A DNA stretch of 64,000 nt from JANJUB01 sp964586225 (GTDB lineage: Bacteria > Armatimonadota > Fimbriimonadia > Fimbriimonadales > Fimbriimonadaceae), in NCBI GenBank assembly GCA_964586225.1, contig CAZPHD010000010.1:1-64000 (forward strand), in the 5' to 3' direction. The notes below the pieces were generated by a model that saw nothing but the letters and a program-made list of their open reading frames with translations, searched no databases and had not been told where the DNA came from. Positions 17,667 to 27,187 of this stretch are shown here, piece by piece (position 1 is the first letter of the stretch; every line of letters starts with the position of its first letter). The position numbers were made by a program, and so were the translations under genes.

Positions 17667-18086
17667 ATGATTGGCCGCGTGGGCGGCCTGACGTTTGGGG
17701 CATTGCTGGCGCTGGCTTGGCTGCCTCAATGCGGGTCGTTTATGCAGCTACGGAAGGTGACCGGCTACTACGAGTGCATCCGCCCGGAGGGTGTGCGGGA
17801 ATCGATCACGATCAGCGGATACGGATGGATTGCTTGGGTACGAGGTCGCGACCAACAGCAATTCGCGTTTGAGCTCAAAGGGGAAGATTTGATGCGCATC
17901 GCGACGGTCGAGGAGCCTAATCTCGGACAGGATTTCAGCTTCACGCGGCAGGGCGACGAGTTGTATCTGACGCCCAAGCTGGGTGACTCGAAGTGCGAAC
18001 GTTGGGTTCATCGGCGCGCTCCGAGCAAAGAAACTCCCGAATCGGTACCAGATCCCTTAGAGCTTAGCTACCTCGGCGGCCGATGA
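17667..18086 (+). CDS. Small secreted protein of unknown function
   Basis: About 139 residues from the ATG at 17667 (a TTG at 17640 would add nine residues). Hydrophobic N-terminal segment with AWLPQC suggests export, but the Cys lacks a good lipobox. The rest is beta-rich with paired Cys (YYECIRP near 40, SKCERW near 116). It overlaps the next gene by four bases (ATGA), so it is translated with the hydroxyproline dehydratase. No family recognised. Confidence 0.6.
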   Translation: MIGRVGGLTFGALLALAWLPQCGSFMQLRKVTGYYECIRPEGVRESITISGYGWIAWVRGRDQQQFAFELKGEDLMRIATVEEPNLGQDFSFTRQGDELYLTPKLGDSKCERWVHRRAPSKETPESVPDPLELSYLGGR

Positions 18087-19060
18087 TGTCCTGGCGAGAC
18101 CGCTCCCGCACCGTTAAGACCATTGACGCCCACACGGGCGGAGAGCCCTTGCGCTTGATCCTGGAGGGGGTGCCTCCCTTGATGGGGCGGACCGTCCTTG
18201 AGAAGCGCGCGTACATGCGGCGCGAGCTTGATCACTACCGCACGGCCCTGATGTTTGAACCCCGCGGCCACGCCGACATGTATGGCTGTGTGCTCACCGA
18301 GCCAGAAACTGAAGACGGAGACTACGGCGTCATTTTCCTGCACAACGAGGGGTACAGCACGATGTGTGGGCACGGCGTGATCGCGCTGGTAACGATCTTG
18401 CTGGAGACGGGGATGACGACGCAGACGGTGTTGAAGCTCGACACGCCCGCGGGGCGGGTGACGGCGACGGCTTGTTTAAACGAAGGCCGCGTCGAATCGG
18501 TGTCGTTCCTCAATGTGCCCTCGTTTGTCGAGCGGACGGGCGTGGTTTTGGATGAGGTTTCGTATGACGTCGCCTTCGGCGGCGCATACTACGCGATCGG
18601 CGATGCGGGGCTGCCGCTGGAGCCATCGTCGGTTGAGCGGTTGATTACTGAGGGGCGTCGGGTCAAGGCCGAGATCGGGCACGACATGCGGCATCCCTAT
18701 GAGCCGGATCTCAGTTTCCTGTACGGGGTGATCTTCACGGGGCCGCCGCATGATCCATCGCACCACAGCCGCAATGTGTGCATCTTTGCCGATGGGGAAG
18801 TCGACCGATCACCGACCGGGACTGGCGTCAGTGCACGGGCGGCGTTGCACTACTTCCGGGGCGACATCGGGCTTAGCGAGCCGATCGTGATCGAGAGTAT
18901 CTTGGGTTCGACGTTTACGGTCGAGGTGGTCGAAGAAGTCGAATTCGGCGGCCGACCGGCGGTGATACCGCGAGTGACCGGCTCAGCGCACATCACGGGC
19001 ATGAGTGAGTTCCTTATCGATCCTTCCGACCCACTAGGACATGGCTTCTTGATTCGGTAG
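18083..19060 (+). CDS. trans-3-hydroxy-L-proline dehydratase (proline racemase family)
   Basis: 325 residues. First catalytic motif MCGHGVIAL retains its Cys (about residue 94). The second motif reads DRSPTGTGVSAR: the second Cys of proline racemases and 4-hydroxyproline epimerases is Thr here. In this family, the Cys/Thr pair is the mark of trans-3-hydroxy-L-proline dehydratase, which yields delta-1-pyrroline-2-carboxylate. An ornithine-cyclodeaminase family protein, which can act as the reductase of that product, is encoded at 57012-57956. Substrate contacts ...HTGGEPLR at 17-24 and FFHNEGYSTM-like loop are kept. The C-terminus overlaps the convergent AI-2E gene by 27 bases. Confidence 0.85.
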   Translation: MMSWRDRSRTVKTIDAHTGGEPLRLILEGVPPLMGRTVLEKRAYMRRELDHYRTALMFEPRGHADMYGCVLTEPETEDGDYGVIFLHNEGYSTMCGHGVIALVTILLETGMTTQTVLKLDTPAGRVTATACLNEGRVESVSFLNVPSFVERTGVVLDEVSYDVAFGGAYYAIGDAGLPLEPSSVERLITEGRRVKAEIGHDMRHPYEPDLSFLYGVIFTGPPHDPSHHSRNVCIFADGEVDRSPTGTGVSARAALHYFRGDIGLSEPIVIESILGSTFTVEVVEEVEFGGRPAVIPRVTGSAHITGMSEFLIDPSDPLGHGFLIR

Positions 19061-20131
19061 CGCCACCGGGGCGGCTTCGCCTTCGGCGTTTCGCAGGCGC
19101 TCGCGAATGATGTCTTGGATGGCGAGCAGGATCGTCAGCACCACTGGACCCATCATGATGCCGACCGGACCCATCGCGAAGATGCCACCGAGGAGGCTGA
19201 AGAAGATCGCCATCGGGTGCAGATCGACACGCGCGCCGATGATGAATGGGCGCAGGATGTTGTCGGCTTGGCTGACCACCAGGAACCCAAACGCAGCGAG
19301 CCCAAAGCCTTGCCAATACTGCCCCTGTGCCAAGAGGAGAAGACTGAGGGGCACATAGACAATCGGTGACCCGAGGAGGGGGATGGCACACAGAACGGTC
19401 GTTGCGACCCACCAAACCAGCGGCGAGGGCACGCCGGCGACCCAGTACGCGATGCCCGCCAGACCACCTTGGATCAGTGCGACAAGCACGATGCCAACGA
19501 AGACCGCGTGGATCGTCGCTTCCATCCGCTCTAGGAGGGCCTCCGCGCGTTCTCGCGGGAGCGGGATCAGTTCGAGGGCCGGTTCCCGGAGTTTGTGGCC
19601 GTCGCGAAGCATGAAGAAGAGGGTGAGGAACGCGACAACGAGCGTGAAGATGCCCTGGCCCGTGGTCTTGGCGGCACCGCTCGCAAAGGCGCCGATGCCC
19701 TTCACGAGTCCTTCACGATTAGTTTCGACCCACGCTTCGAGGCTGAAGTCCGGAGCGCCTAGCTGAGAGGCGATGGGCTTCACATGCTTGTCGATTTCGG
19801 CAAACACCTGGGCGATGCTGAGGTCGCTGTTTCCATTTGCCAGGGTCAGTTGGTGCGCGCTGGCGGTGATTTGGAGGGTGAGAACGGTGCCGACAAGCGC
19901 GAGCGGGACGCCGATGAGGGCGATCGTGAGAAGCGTCGTCGCGGTAGCGGCCCAGTTGGGATTGAGCTTTTTTCGGAATCTCCGATGAATCGGCCCCACG
20001 AGCACGGCGATCACGGCGGCCCACAGCAGGGCCGGCAAGAACGGCGCAAGTAACGTTCCTGCGACGTAGAGCGTGAGCGCGACAACCACCCCAAAGGTGA
20101 TCTGACGATAGCGTTCGGTGGTCAAGTTCAT
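19034..20131 (-). CDS. AI-2E family transporter (365 aa)
   Basis: Second AI-2E/PerM family permease in the window. Two N-terminal helices (about 13-50), helix near 68-90, soluble part 95-145, then five helices including GIAYWVAGVPSPLVWWVATTVLCAIPLLG and GGIFAMGPVGIMMGPVVLTILL (family C-terminal hallmark). Distinct from the 9656 paralogue at sequence level. Solute unknown. Stands alone on the minus strand, divergent from the lipoprotein at 20205. Confidence 0.88.
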   Translation of the reverse strand: MNLTTERYRQITFGVVVALTLYVAGTLLAPFLPALLWAAVIAVLVGPIHRRFRKKLNPNWAATATTLLTIALIGVPLALVGTVLTLQITASAHQLTLANGNSDLSIAQVFAEIDKHVKPIASQLGAPDFSLEAWVETNREGLVKGIGAFASGAAKTTGQGIFTLVVAFLTLFFMLRDGHKLREPALELIPLPRERAEALLERMEATIHAVFVGIVLVALIQGGLAGIAYWVAGVPSPLVWWVATTVLCAIPLLGSPIVYVPLSLLLLAQGQYWQGFGLAAFGFLVVSQADNILRPFIIGARVDLHPMAIFFSLLGGIFAMGPVGIMMGPVVLTILLAIQDIIRERLRNAEGEAAPVALPNQEAMS

Positions 20132-20204
20132 GGCGGGCCGACTTGCGCCATTTTACGACGATCACGGCGTGCGCGTTGCGATTCACTATGTTAGACTCAG
20201 GACT

Positions 20205-20633
20205 ATGAGAGCAATCGTCGCGTTGGTGGTGCTCGTTGGCCTTGTGGGGTGTGGCAAGCAAGCGAACCCGTATCTGGGTGCGTGGGATGGCGAGGTGTCT
20301 GTGCAGGGCTTTCGGGTGACGATCGTGCACGAGTTTGCGCCCGATGGGGTCTATAGCGTGGGCGGTGAGCTCATGGGCGCGAAGGTCAAGATCACCGGAA
20401 CCTATGAGTACTCCGGCGACCAGCTCACCGTCAATGGGGAGAAGATCACCGTCGACTCCTCTGCCGCAACCCTTCCGAAGGCGCTGATCGATCAGGGCAC
20501 GACGGAGATTGCGAAGCAGTTGAACAAGCCGCAAACCGGAACGGTCACTTGGCCCGATGAGAACACCTTTGTGGTGAACCCCGATGAGCCCGGCAATCCG
20601 GTCCTGACTTTTCGGCGGAAGGTAGCGAAGTGA
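20205..20633 (+). CDS. Small lipoprotein
   Basis: 142 residues from the ATG at 20205. Signal peptide MRAIVALVVLVGLVGCGK with the lipobox LVGC, so the mature protein starts at Cys16. The rest is a small beta-barrel-like domain (YLGAWDGEVSV... GTYEYSGDQLTVNGEKI) resembling lipocalin-like or DUF4923-like folds. It overlaps manC by four bases (GTGA), heading the polysaccharide locus. Function unknown. Confidence 0.75.
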   Translation: MRAIVALVVLVGLVGCGKQANPYLGAWDGEVSVQGFRVTIVHEFAPDGVYSVGGELMGAKVKITGTYEYSGDQLTVNGEKITVDSSAATLPKALIDQGTTEIAKQLNKPQTGTVTWPDENTFVVNPDEPGNPVLTFRRKVAK

Positions 20634-21655
20634 TTCGCCACGGAGTCGTGATGGCGGGCGGCTCGGGAGAGCGCTTTTGGCCCGTCTCGACTCCACGCAT
20701 CCCCAAGCAGTTGCTCGACCTCACCGGCGAGGGTTGCTCCATGCTTGAGGCGTCGTTGGCTCGGTTGAGGCTGGCTGTTGGCGAACAGCTGTGGGTTTCA
20801 ACATCGCCACTTTTGGCGGATGCGATCGCCGAATCGGGGTTGGTGCCGTCCGATCGGGTGCTGGCCGAACCGATGCGGCGAAACACGCTGGGGGCCGTGG
20901 TCTGGACGATGGCTTCTTTGGCCGCGCGGACCGAGGGAGATTTCTGCGTTGCGATCACGACGTCGGATCACGCGATTCGCCCCGCCGAGGCGTTTGCCGA
21001 CTGCGTTCGAACGGCGATGGATATCGCGGAGCGAGATAGCGTGCTCGTCACGATCGGCATCCCTCCCTCCCGTCCGGAAACTGGGTTCGGCTACATTGAA
21101 CGACAAGAGGACGGGTCCGTCACGAGATTTGCCGAGAAGCCAGACGCGGCTACGGCCGCGCAGTTCTTGCGGCAGGGCAACTATCTGTGGAACAGCGGGA
21201 TGTTCTTCTGGACGGAGCACGCCTTTGATCGGGAGTTGGCCGAGGCAAACCCCGGCGCAAGCGAAACCTACCGAGCGGTTAAAAGGCTCTTGCGGGCTGG
21301 AGAAGGTGCTTCAGCTGTTTTCGAGGGGCTTCCGTCGCAATCGGTGGACGTCGCCCTAATGGAACGGGCCGAAGGTGTCCACTGTGTGCCAGCGACCTTC
21401 GCTTGGGACGATGTAGGAACTTGGGATTCGCTGTTGCGTACCGTGCCGCTTGATCCGGCGGGCAACGCAGTCGTTGGATCCGCGCGGTTGGTCGAAACTC
21501 GCCAGAGCGTGGTCTACAACACGACGGGTAGGGAAGTTACTACGCTGGGCGTGGACGGGCTGGTGATCGTCGTAACTGACGATCAGGTCGTCGTAACGCG
21601 AACGGATCGGGCGCAAGATGTCCGACTCCTTGCGAACCCCTCGCAAGGGCACTAG
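20630..21655 (+). CDS. manC: Mannose-1-phosphate guanylyltransferase
   Basis: Makes GDP-mannose from GTP and mannose 1-phosphate, for polysaccharide synthesis. 341 residues: the nucleotidyltransferase domain only, without the C-terminal isomerase domain of bifunctional enzymes. Motifs: AGGSGERFWPVSTPRIPKQ (6-24), TSDHAI near 113, GFGYIER near 152, FAEKPD near 165, NSGMFFW near 186. GTG start overlapping the upstream stop. The closest pathway neighbours are the glycosyltransferases downstream. Confidence 0.92.
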   Translation: MIRHGVVMAGGSGERFWPVSTPRIPKQLLDLTGEGCSMLEASLARLRLAVGEQLWVSTSPLLADAIAESGLVPSDRVLAEPMRRNTLGAVVWTMASLAARTEGDFCVAITTSDHAIRPAEAFADCVRTAMDIAERDSVLVTIGIPPSRPETGFGYIERQEDGSVTRFAEKPDAATAAQFLRQGNYLWNSGMFFWTEHAFDRELAEANPGASETYRAVKRLLRAGEGASAVFEGLPSQSVDVALMERAEGVHCVPATFAWDDVGTWDSLLRTVPLDPAGNAVVGSARLVETRQSVVYNTTGREVTTLGVDGLVIVVTDDQVVVTRTDRAQDVRLLANPSQGH

Positions 21656-21766
21656 CCGCTATCGTTGACAGCTAGAAATCCGCCCGGCTGGTGATGGTGC
21701 CGGAACGCCCCCGACCCAGCAAATCTTGCGATGCCCAGCCTACCCAGGGGTTGGAACTCTGGGGAC

Positions 21767-23860
21767 ATGGGAAACTGGAAAGCGGGCATCCTTATGGGCT
21801 CCTGGATGATGCTGGCCGTCTCGGCGGTCGGACAATCGAGCTCCACTGTCTACAACGTTGAGCAACTCGGATCTCCGGGATACTACTTCAGCGGAGTTCA
21901 ACTCCAAGGTCAAACCACAATCGGACTGCAGCCGGCAGCGCAGTTTGGTTTTGGCGGCCAATGGAGCCAGATCGGCGTCAACTTTTCGATGCCTCGCAAT
22001 TGGATGAGCTACAGCGGCTTTTCGATTCGCGTTGAGAACCTCGAGAACTATCCGATCAGTCTCGGTGTCCGTTGGGACATCAACTCGCAGCTGAACGACT
22101 ACGACGGCGGCAGCCTTGATCTCGCCCCGCGGGAAGTTCGCACGTTCTATCTGGATGCAAGCGGATTTGACCCGACGGCCCACGGCATGATGGCACCGTT
22201 CCCCGCGCTCCAGGAAACCTACACGCATCGCCGCTCGTGGAGCCCGGCCAAGCCAAAAAACTCGGTGTACCGATTCCAGATCTACAACCGGAACGGTCAG
22301 CCTGCCAAGGTCAAACTTGCTTCGGTCGAAGCCGTGTCGATTGACAACTCGCTCCTTGCGTTCGTAGACGAATTTGGGCAGTATGCGCGGCGAAGTTGGG
22401 ATTGGCGGAAGCTTAGCGCGCAGCAGATTCGCGATCAACACGCGGATGAGTTGGCCGACATCTCGGCCAATCCGGGTCCGGGCGAATCCTTGGGCTCGCT
22501 AGACCTGCCCGAAACGATTTATCGCGACAAGTGGCGAGCCGTGAAGACGCAGTCGGGCAAGGCTTACTTCCTGACGCCGGGCGGACGATACTTCTGGAGC
22601 CTCGGGGCCACCTCCGTGGGATCGTCCAGTGAGACGATCGTGGAAGGCCGCGAGGTCATGTTCACCGGTCAACCCGCCTTTGGCGATGCCAAGGCGCAGT
22701 TCTACGGCACCGTGACGAAGCAGGGTCAAGACCGCCGGACATACAGCCACTACAGTGCCAACTTGCTAGAGAAGTACGGGGATAACTGGCCGACGCAGTG
22801 GATCTACCAAGCCAAGCGCCGTTTCGAGTCGTGGGGACTGAACACCCTCGGCTCAGGCTCGGCGGTCGGGAGCCAACTGAAGTTCCAGGGCATCCCGTTC
22901 ACGTTCGGTTTGACCACCCATGCGTTCCCGACTCGACTGCAAACGCCGTTTGCATTCTGGTCGACGCTGCCCGATCCTTACGCTGCCAACTTCACGTCAT
23001 GGTTGATCAGCCACTTCGCTCAGTCGCTTAACACCTATGGGTCGCACCCGAACCTCGTTGGCGTGATCGTCGATGGTGAACATAGCTGGGGCATTCGCGC
23101 CGGAACACTGCGTGAGCAGTATCAGGTCCCGATCGCGGCTCTTTCCGCTCCCAAGACCCAGCCCTCGAAGCAGGCGTTCATCAATCACTTGTTCGTGAAG
23201 TACCAGACGGTTGCCGCTCTGAATCAAGCTTGGGGCACGAACTTTGAGTCCTGGCAATGGTTGCGTGACAACTCAGCCTCGCTGACCGACAACCAGGTTA
23301 GCAACGCCAAGCCTGACCTGTCGGCATTCCTGTACAACTTCGCCAAGACTTACGCCTTTCGGGTTCGCGCCGCCATCAAGGCGAACAAGCCGGACGTGCT
23401 TTGGCTCGGGAGCAAGGATTCGTACGGCTGGTGTCCGAACGAAGCGTTTGGCGGGTTGCAACTCTATGCAGACGTGATTTCGGTGACCTGCTACGATGAT
23501 GCGTCGATGGTTCCGTGGGCCTACTTCAATGGCCTCAAGAAGCCCGTCCTCATCGCTGAGTTCTCGTTCACCAGCCGCGATGGTAACTCGTTCCCGCAAA
23601 TGATCTTCCCGCGGGCCGATGTTAACAATCAGACCGCTCGGGCCGAGCGCACTCGCGCATACCTCGACAAGGCTCTGAGCACCAAGAACATCATCGGCGT
23701 GCACTGGTTCACCTACATCGACCAGCCGATCACTGGGCGCAGTCAGGATGGCGAGAACTTCGCCTTCGGCCTCGTTGATGTGACCGACCAGCCCTACCAA
23801 GAAATGGTCAACATGTTCCGGTCGTTCACCAGCAACATGTACGTCAATCGCGGCCTATAA
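21767..23860 (+). CDS. GH50-like (beta-agarase-type) secreted glycoside hydrolase
   Basis: About 697 residues from ATG 21767 (an ATG at 21731 is possible). Signal peptide with WMMLAVSAVGQ. An N-terminal beta-sandwich, carbohydrate-binding-like domain (to about 220) is followed by a TIM-barrel beginning YFLTPGGRYFWSLGATSV. The acid/base candidate is the Glu in VIVDGEHSWG and the nucleophile candidate the Glu in PVLIAEFSFTSRDG, matching the paired 'DNE..W' and 'EFhF' sites of GH50 agarases. Agar is not implied: placed in an exopolysaccharide locus it more likely trims the organism's own polymer. Divergent in substrate loops; activity inferred. Confidence 0.7.
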   Translation: MGNWKAGILMGSWMMLAVSAVGQSSSTVYNVEQLGSPGYYFSGVQLQGQTTIGLQPAAQFGFGGQWSQIGVNFSMPRNWMSYSGFSIRVENLENYPISLGVRWDINSQLNDYDGGSLDLAPREVRTFYLDASGFDPTAHGMMAPFPALQETYTHRRSWSPAKPKNSVYRFQIYNRNGQPAKVKLASVEAVSIDNSLLAFVDEFGQYARRSWDWRKLSAQQIRDQHADELADISANPGPGESLGSLDLPETIYRDKWRAVKTQSGKAYFLTPGGRYFWSLGATSVGSSSETIVEGREVMFTGQPAFGDAKAQFYGTVTKQGQDRRTYSHYSANLLEKYGDNWPTQWIYQAKRRFESWGLNTLGSGSAVGSQLKFQGIPFTFGLTTHAFPTRLQTPFAFWSTLPDPYAANFTSWLISHFAQSLNTYGSHPNLVGVIVDGEHSWGIRAGTLREQYQVPIAALSAPKTQPSKQAFINHLFVKYQTVAALNQAWGTNFESWQWLRDNSASLTDNQVSNAKPDLSAFLYNFAKTYAFRVRAAIKANKPDVLWLGSKDSYGWCPNEAFGGLQLYADVISVTCYDDASMVPWAYFNGLKKPVLIAEFSFTSRDGNSFPQMIFPRADVNNQTARAERTRAYLDKALSTKNIIGVHWFTYIDQPITGRSQDGENFAFGLVDVTDQPYQEMVNMFRSFTSNMYVNRGL

Positions 23861-23882
23861 GGGCACTCCGGAGAGACACCCT

Positions 23883-23900
23883 CCTCGACTCAGGTCGAGG
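23883..23900. terminator. Bidirectional hairpin between convergent genes
   Basis: CCTCGAC-TCAG-GTCGAGG stem-loop flanked by further C/G runs, between the GH50-like gene and the minus-strand GT2. The TGA of the GT2 gene lies in the loop. No long U-tract. Confidence 0.5.
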
Positions 23901-24924
23901 GGGGCTTGAATGTGTTTTGAGGGACGTCAAATCGCTCAAGATTGGGCTCATCGTCAACGCGATGCACGAGATACCAGCCTTCGCGCGATCTCCAATCGAT
24001 GTTGTTCGAATCAGCCCATCGTAGTGCCATGTTCATGAAGCGATGACGCCCGGTCCGAGCGGAGAGCCTGCAAAGGAAACCAAACGACGCTGGCGGGTGC
24101 AAACCGAAGCGTCGGGCTTCAGAGATTGAAGCGTCGACGAGGTCGGGATCGCCCATGATCGCACCTTGCCGCGCCAGCCAGATGAAGTTGGCCGCCACGA
24201 CATTGGTTTCTTCCGAATGGAGATCGGGTTCGCATTGACGAAAGATGTTTGCGAGCGTCTTGAGTCGAGGCAGCGCCTTCGATGTGGAAATCGCTGGTCC
24301 GCGATGGCGCCGACAGAAGCTGAGCAGTTGCGGGCGCATTCCAAACCGCACGCCTTTCAATAGTGCCCTCAGGTGGAGCTCGTAGTCCTGTGCAACGGGA
24401 AGCGATTCGTCGAGCCCTCCCAGGTTCTGAAGAATCTCTCGCCGCCAGAGCGGCGCATGGATTCCCCACACCGGGTCGTGACCGAGGAATCTTCGCCGAG
24501 GTTCAGCCCCGGCAAATGTGTTCCATAGCAACTTGCCCTCGTTAGGATCGTGCTCGAAGTGGGCCATCTGACACACGGTGGCATCAAGGGACCGATCAGC
24601 CTCTAACTCCGCAACTTGAATCGCAAGCTTATCGGGATGGATCAAGTCGTCGGCGTCAAGTAGGCAGACGTAGTCGGCGCTGGTCATCGACAAGCCCGTG
24701 TTGCGGGCAGCGCACGCCCCTCGCGAGGTCTCAAACTTCACACTACGGAAACGCGAGTCATCTCGCACGGTCCGAGCGAGAACCTCAGGAGTATCGTCAG
24801 TGCTCGCGTCGTCAACGACGATCACGTCCAGGTCGGTGTGACTCTGGCACCGAACGTTATGCAGGGTGATCGCCAGCAGATCCGACCGGTTGTGCGTCGG
24901 AATGATGACGGCGACGCGCTTCAT
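23890..24924 (-). CDS. Glycosyltransferase family 2 (344 aa)
   Basis: GT-A fold enzyme adding a sugar to the growing exopolysaccharide repeat. Nucleotide-binding start VAVIIPTHNRSDLLAITL, VVDDAST near 36, DADD (LLDADDLIHPDK) metal-binding motif near 88, and acceptor-side Asp in VAQDYELHLRAL near 175 are present. The last 130 residues are a helical extension. Overlaps the preceding GT2 gene by four bases (ATGA). No membrane helices: cytoplasmic face. Confidence 0.9.
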   Translation of the reverse strand: MKRVAVIIPTHNRSDLLAITLHNVRCQSHTDLDVIVVDDASTDDTPEVLARTVRDDSRFRSVKFETSRGACAARNTGLSMTSADYVCLLDADDLIHPDKLAIQVAELEADRSLDATVCQMAHFEHDPNEGKLLWNTFAGAEPRRRFLGHDPVWGIHAPLWRREILQNLGGLDESLPVAQDYELHLRALLKGVRFGMRPQLLSFCRRHRGPAISTSKALPRLKTLANIFRQCEPDLHSEETNVVAANFIWLARQGAIMGDPDLVDASISEARRFGLHPPASFGFLCRLSARTGRHRFMNMALRWADSNNIDWRSREGWYLVHRVDDEPNLERFDVPQNTFKPPST

Positions 24925-25835
24925 GACTGTTTATGCAGCCTTCCCGCTTCAACAGTGTACTTACGCTCAAGGAGGGCCATCGCTTCATCAAACGCTTGTT
25001 TCTGCGAAAGATGATCGCCAAACACCCGACCACCGGTCAACGTTGCGACACTGGCCTTCTTCTTTCCGAACGGAAAGACGAGTTGGGCGAGTTCCGGCGC
25101 TACTTTCTCAGGATCTTGTTCGGACTTCCACTTTGCAACCGCACCCAGAGTGGCGTGCTCCTTGTCCATTTCGGGCGAATAGGGACGCGTGCCGAACGTG
25201 TGATAGATGATGATTCGGCAACTCACCAGCCCCGTCAGCCCGGCGCTGAGAGCGCGAAGCGCGTAGTCCGTGTCTTCACCGCTGATGAAGTCGGGCGCCC
25301 CTCGCCCCAGCCATTCATCGTAGTAGCCGACCGTCTCGAAACACCGGCGGCTGAACATGCAGTTTCCGCCCCATGCGTCGCGCTGGAGCGTCGGATGTCC
25401 CATCGTGCGGAGCCAGGTCTCCTTGGTAATGAGCTCTTCGCCCAGCATGTAGAGCTCGCTGCAGAAGCCCTCTTCTCGCTTGTGGCCAACCGGCAGAAAA
25501 TACACCCCACCAAGGAAGTCGACCTGCGGGTAGGCGTTGATCGCCAGGCTGATCTGCTCAATCCACTCCGCGTTCGCTTCCTCGTCGTCGTCAATGAAGG
25601 CGATCCAATCGCCTGTGAATCGGTCGAACGCTGCATTGCGGGCGCGGGATAAGCCCCGCACCGGCTGATGGACGAACGTCGTGTTGGCGACCGCGGGCAT
25701 CCTCGACGGTAGCTCGGGATCGCCTTGGTTGATCACGATGACCTCGTGCGGTGCAACTGTCTGGCGTTCGAGGGATCGCAACGTGTGGGCCAGTGTGTCG
25801 CGCCCAACGGTCGGAATACCGACGGAGATCTTCAT
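24921..25835 (-). CDS. Glycosyltransferase family 2 (304 aa)
   Basis: GT-A enzyme: ISVGIPTVGRDTLAHTLRSL at the N-terminus, GLSRARNAAF near 80, metal motif FIDDDEEANAEW near 97, and GEDTDYALRAL near 195 as catalytic-base region. The C-terminal 70 residues are helical and charged. It overlaps both neighbours by four bases, forming a dehydrogenase-GT2-GT2 operon on the minus strand. Confidence 0.9.
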   Translation of the reverse strand: MKISVGIPTVGRDTLAHTLRSLERQTVAPHEVIVINQGDPELPSRMPAVANTTFVHQPVRGLSRARNAAFDRFTGDWIAFIDDDEEANAEWIEQISLAINAYPQVDFLGGVYFLPVGHKREEGFCSELYMLGEELITKETWLRTMGHPTLQRDAWGGNCMFSRRCFETVGYYDEWLGRGAPDFISGEDTDYALRALSAGLTGLVSCRIIIYHTFGTRPYSPEMDKEHATLGAVAKWKSEQDPEKVAPELAQLVFPFGKKKASVATLTGGRVFGDHLSQKQAFDEAMALLERKYTVEAGRLHKQS

Positions 25836-27187
25836 GCCTTGATCACGTTAGCGGCCGGCGTTCGATACCGACCTCGGGTGTCCACGAGGAGCTTGGCGTG
25901 CTGCTGAATCATCGCAAAGTCGAACGCATCGTGGTCGGTTGAGAGCAGAACGCAGTCATATCCGGCGACGACTTCGGGCGTGAGCACGACCGAGGTCATG
26001 TCGAACTTGTGTCGACGCTTGACCGGGAAGGTCGGCACATGCGGATCGCTGTAGTCCACTTCCGCGCCGAGGCGGTCGAGCTGCGCAATCAGCTCCGCTG
26101 ACGGGGTCTCTCGCGAATCGTCGATATTCTTCTTATAAGCAATCCCGAGGACGAGGATGCGCGAGCCCTTGATGCTCTTGGCGGCATCGTTCAGCGCCAG
26201 GCCAACCTTCTGCACGACCCATTCGGGCATGCGCGAGTTGATCTCGCCCGCGAGCTCAATGAAGCGAGTGTGCATCTCGTATTCGTGGGCCTTCCAGGTG
26301 AGATAGAAAGGATCGATGGGAATGCAGTGACCACCCAGACCGGGACCCGGATAGAACGGTGTGTATCCGAACGGCTTGGTCGCCGCCGCGTCGATGACCT
26401 CCCAGATGTCGATCCCCATCCGGTCGGCAACCATCTTGAGCTCGTTCACGAGACCGATGTTCACGGCGCGGTAGACGTTCTCGAGAATCTTGGTCAGTTC
26501 GGCGGCTTTGGTCGAGGAGACGGGCACCACGCGATCAATGACCGCTCCGTAGAGCGCAACGCCCACTTCGAGACAAGCGGGGGTGTGACCACCCACCACC
26601 TTCGGGATCGTGCGGGTGCTGAAGTTCGGATTGCCCGGATCTTCTCGCTCCGGCGAGAACACTACATAGGCGGACTCTCCGACCACGAGCCCCGCGGCTT
26701 CTACTCGGGGAACAATCTCTTCTTCGGTCGTGCCGGGATAGGTCGTGCTCTCTAAACTCACCACCTGGCCCTCACGCAGATAGGGCTGCATCGCGACCAT
26801 CGTGTTGATCACGTAGCTAAGATCAGGCTCTCGATGCTTTCCGAGTGGAGTTGGAACGCAGATGATCAGGGCGTCGCACTCGGCACAAGCGGCGAAATCA
26901 GTCGTCGGCTTCATCAGGCCGCTGTTCATCATGTCGGCGATCTTGTCGTCGCCGAGGTGCTTGATGTAAGAGCTGCGGGCTTCAAGGGCCACAATCTTCT
27001 TCGGATCGACATCGATGCCAATGACGCGGTACCCCGCTTCGACAAAGCGCATGGCGAGGGGTAGACCAACATATCCCAGCCCGAGAATGCCGATGACGGC
27101 TTGCCGATCATTGATGCGTTGAGTCAGAGGCTGGGTGCTCATAAGAGGTGCTGGAGTCGGCTCTATCGAGTTCGCCACCATATGCAT
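25832..27187 (-). CDS. Nucleotide-sugar 6-dehydrogenase (UDP-GlcNAc/WbpA type)
   Basis: Oxidises a UDP-hexose C6 to the uronic acid with two NAD. Rossmann start IGILGLGYVGLPLAMRF (about 32-48), central catalytic Cys in PGLGGHCIPIDPFY (about 278), and C-terminal UDP-binding domain with GIAYKKNIDDSRETPS. The LGGHCIPIDP form with long C-terminal domain is typical of WbpA/WecC-like UDP-N-acetylglucosamine or mannosamine dehydrogenases rather than UDP-glucose enzymes. Three Met near the N-terminus (27187, 27181, 27142) are possible starts; none has a strong ribosome site. Implies an acidic polymer. Confidence 0.9.
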   Translation of the reverse strand: MHMVANSIEPTPAPLMSTQPLTQRINDRQAVIGILGLGYVGLPLAMRFVEAGYRVIGIDVDPKKIVALEARSSYIKHLGDDKIADMMNSGLMKPTTDFAACAECDALIICVPTPLGKHREPDLSYVINTMVAMQPYLREGQVVSLESTTYPGTTEEEIVPRVEAAGLVVGESAYVVFSPEREDPGNPNFSTRTIPKVVGGHTPACLEVGVALYGAVIDRVVPVSSTKAAELTKILENVYRAVNIGLVNELKMVADRMGIDIWEVIDAAATKPFGYTPFYPGPGLGGHCIPIDPFYLTWKAHEYEMHTRFIELAGEINSRMPEWVVQKVGLALNDAAKSIKGSRILVLGIAYKKNIDDSRETPSAELIAQLDRLGAEVDYSDPHVPTFPVKRRHKFDMTSVVLTPEVVAGYDCVLLSTDHDAFDFAMIQQHAKLLVDTRGRYRTPAANVIKA

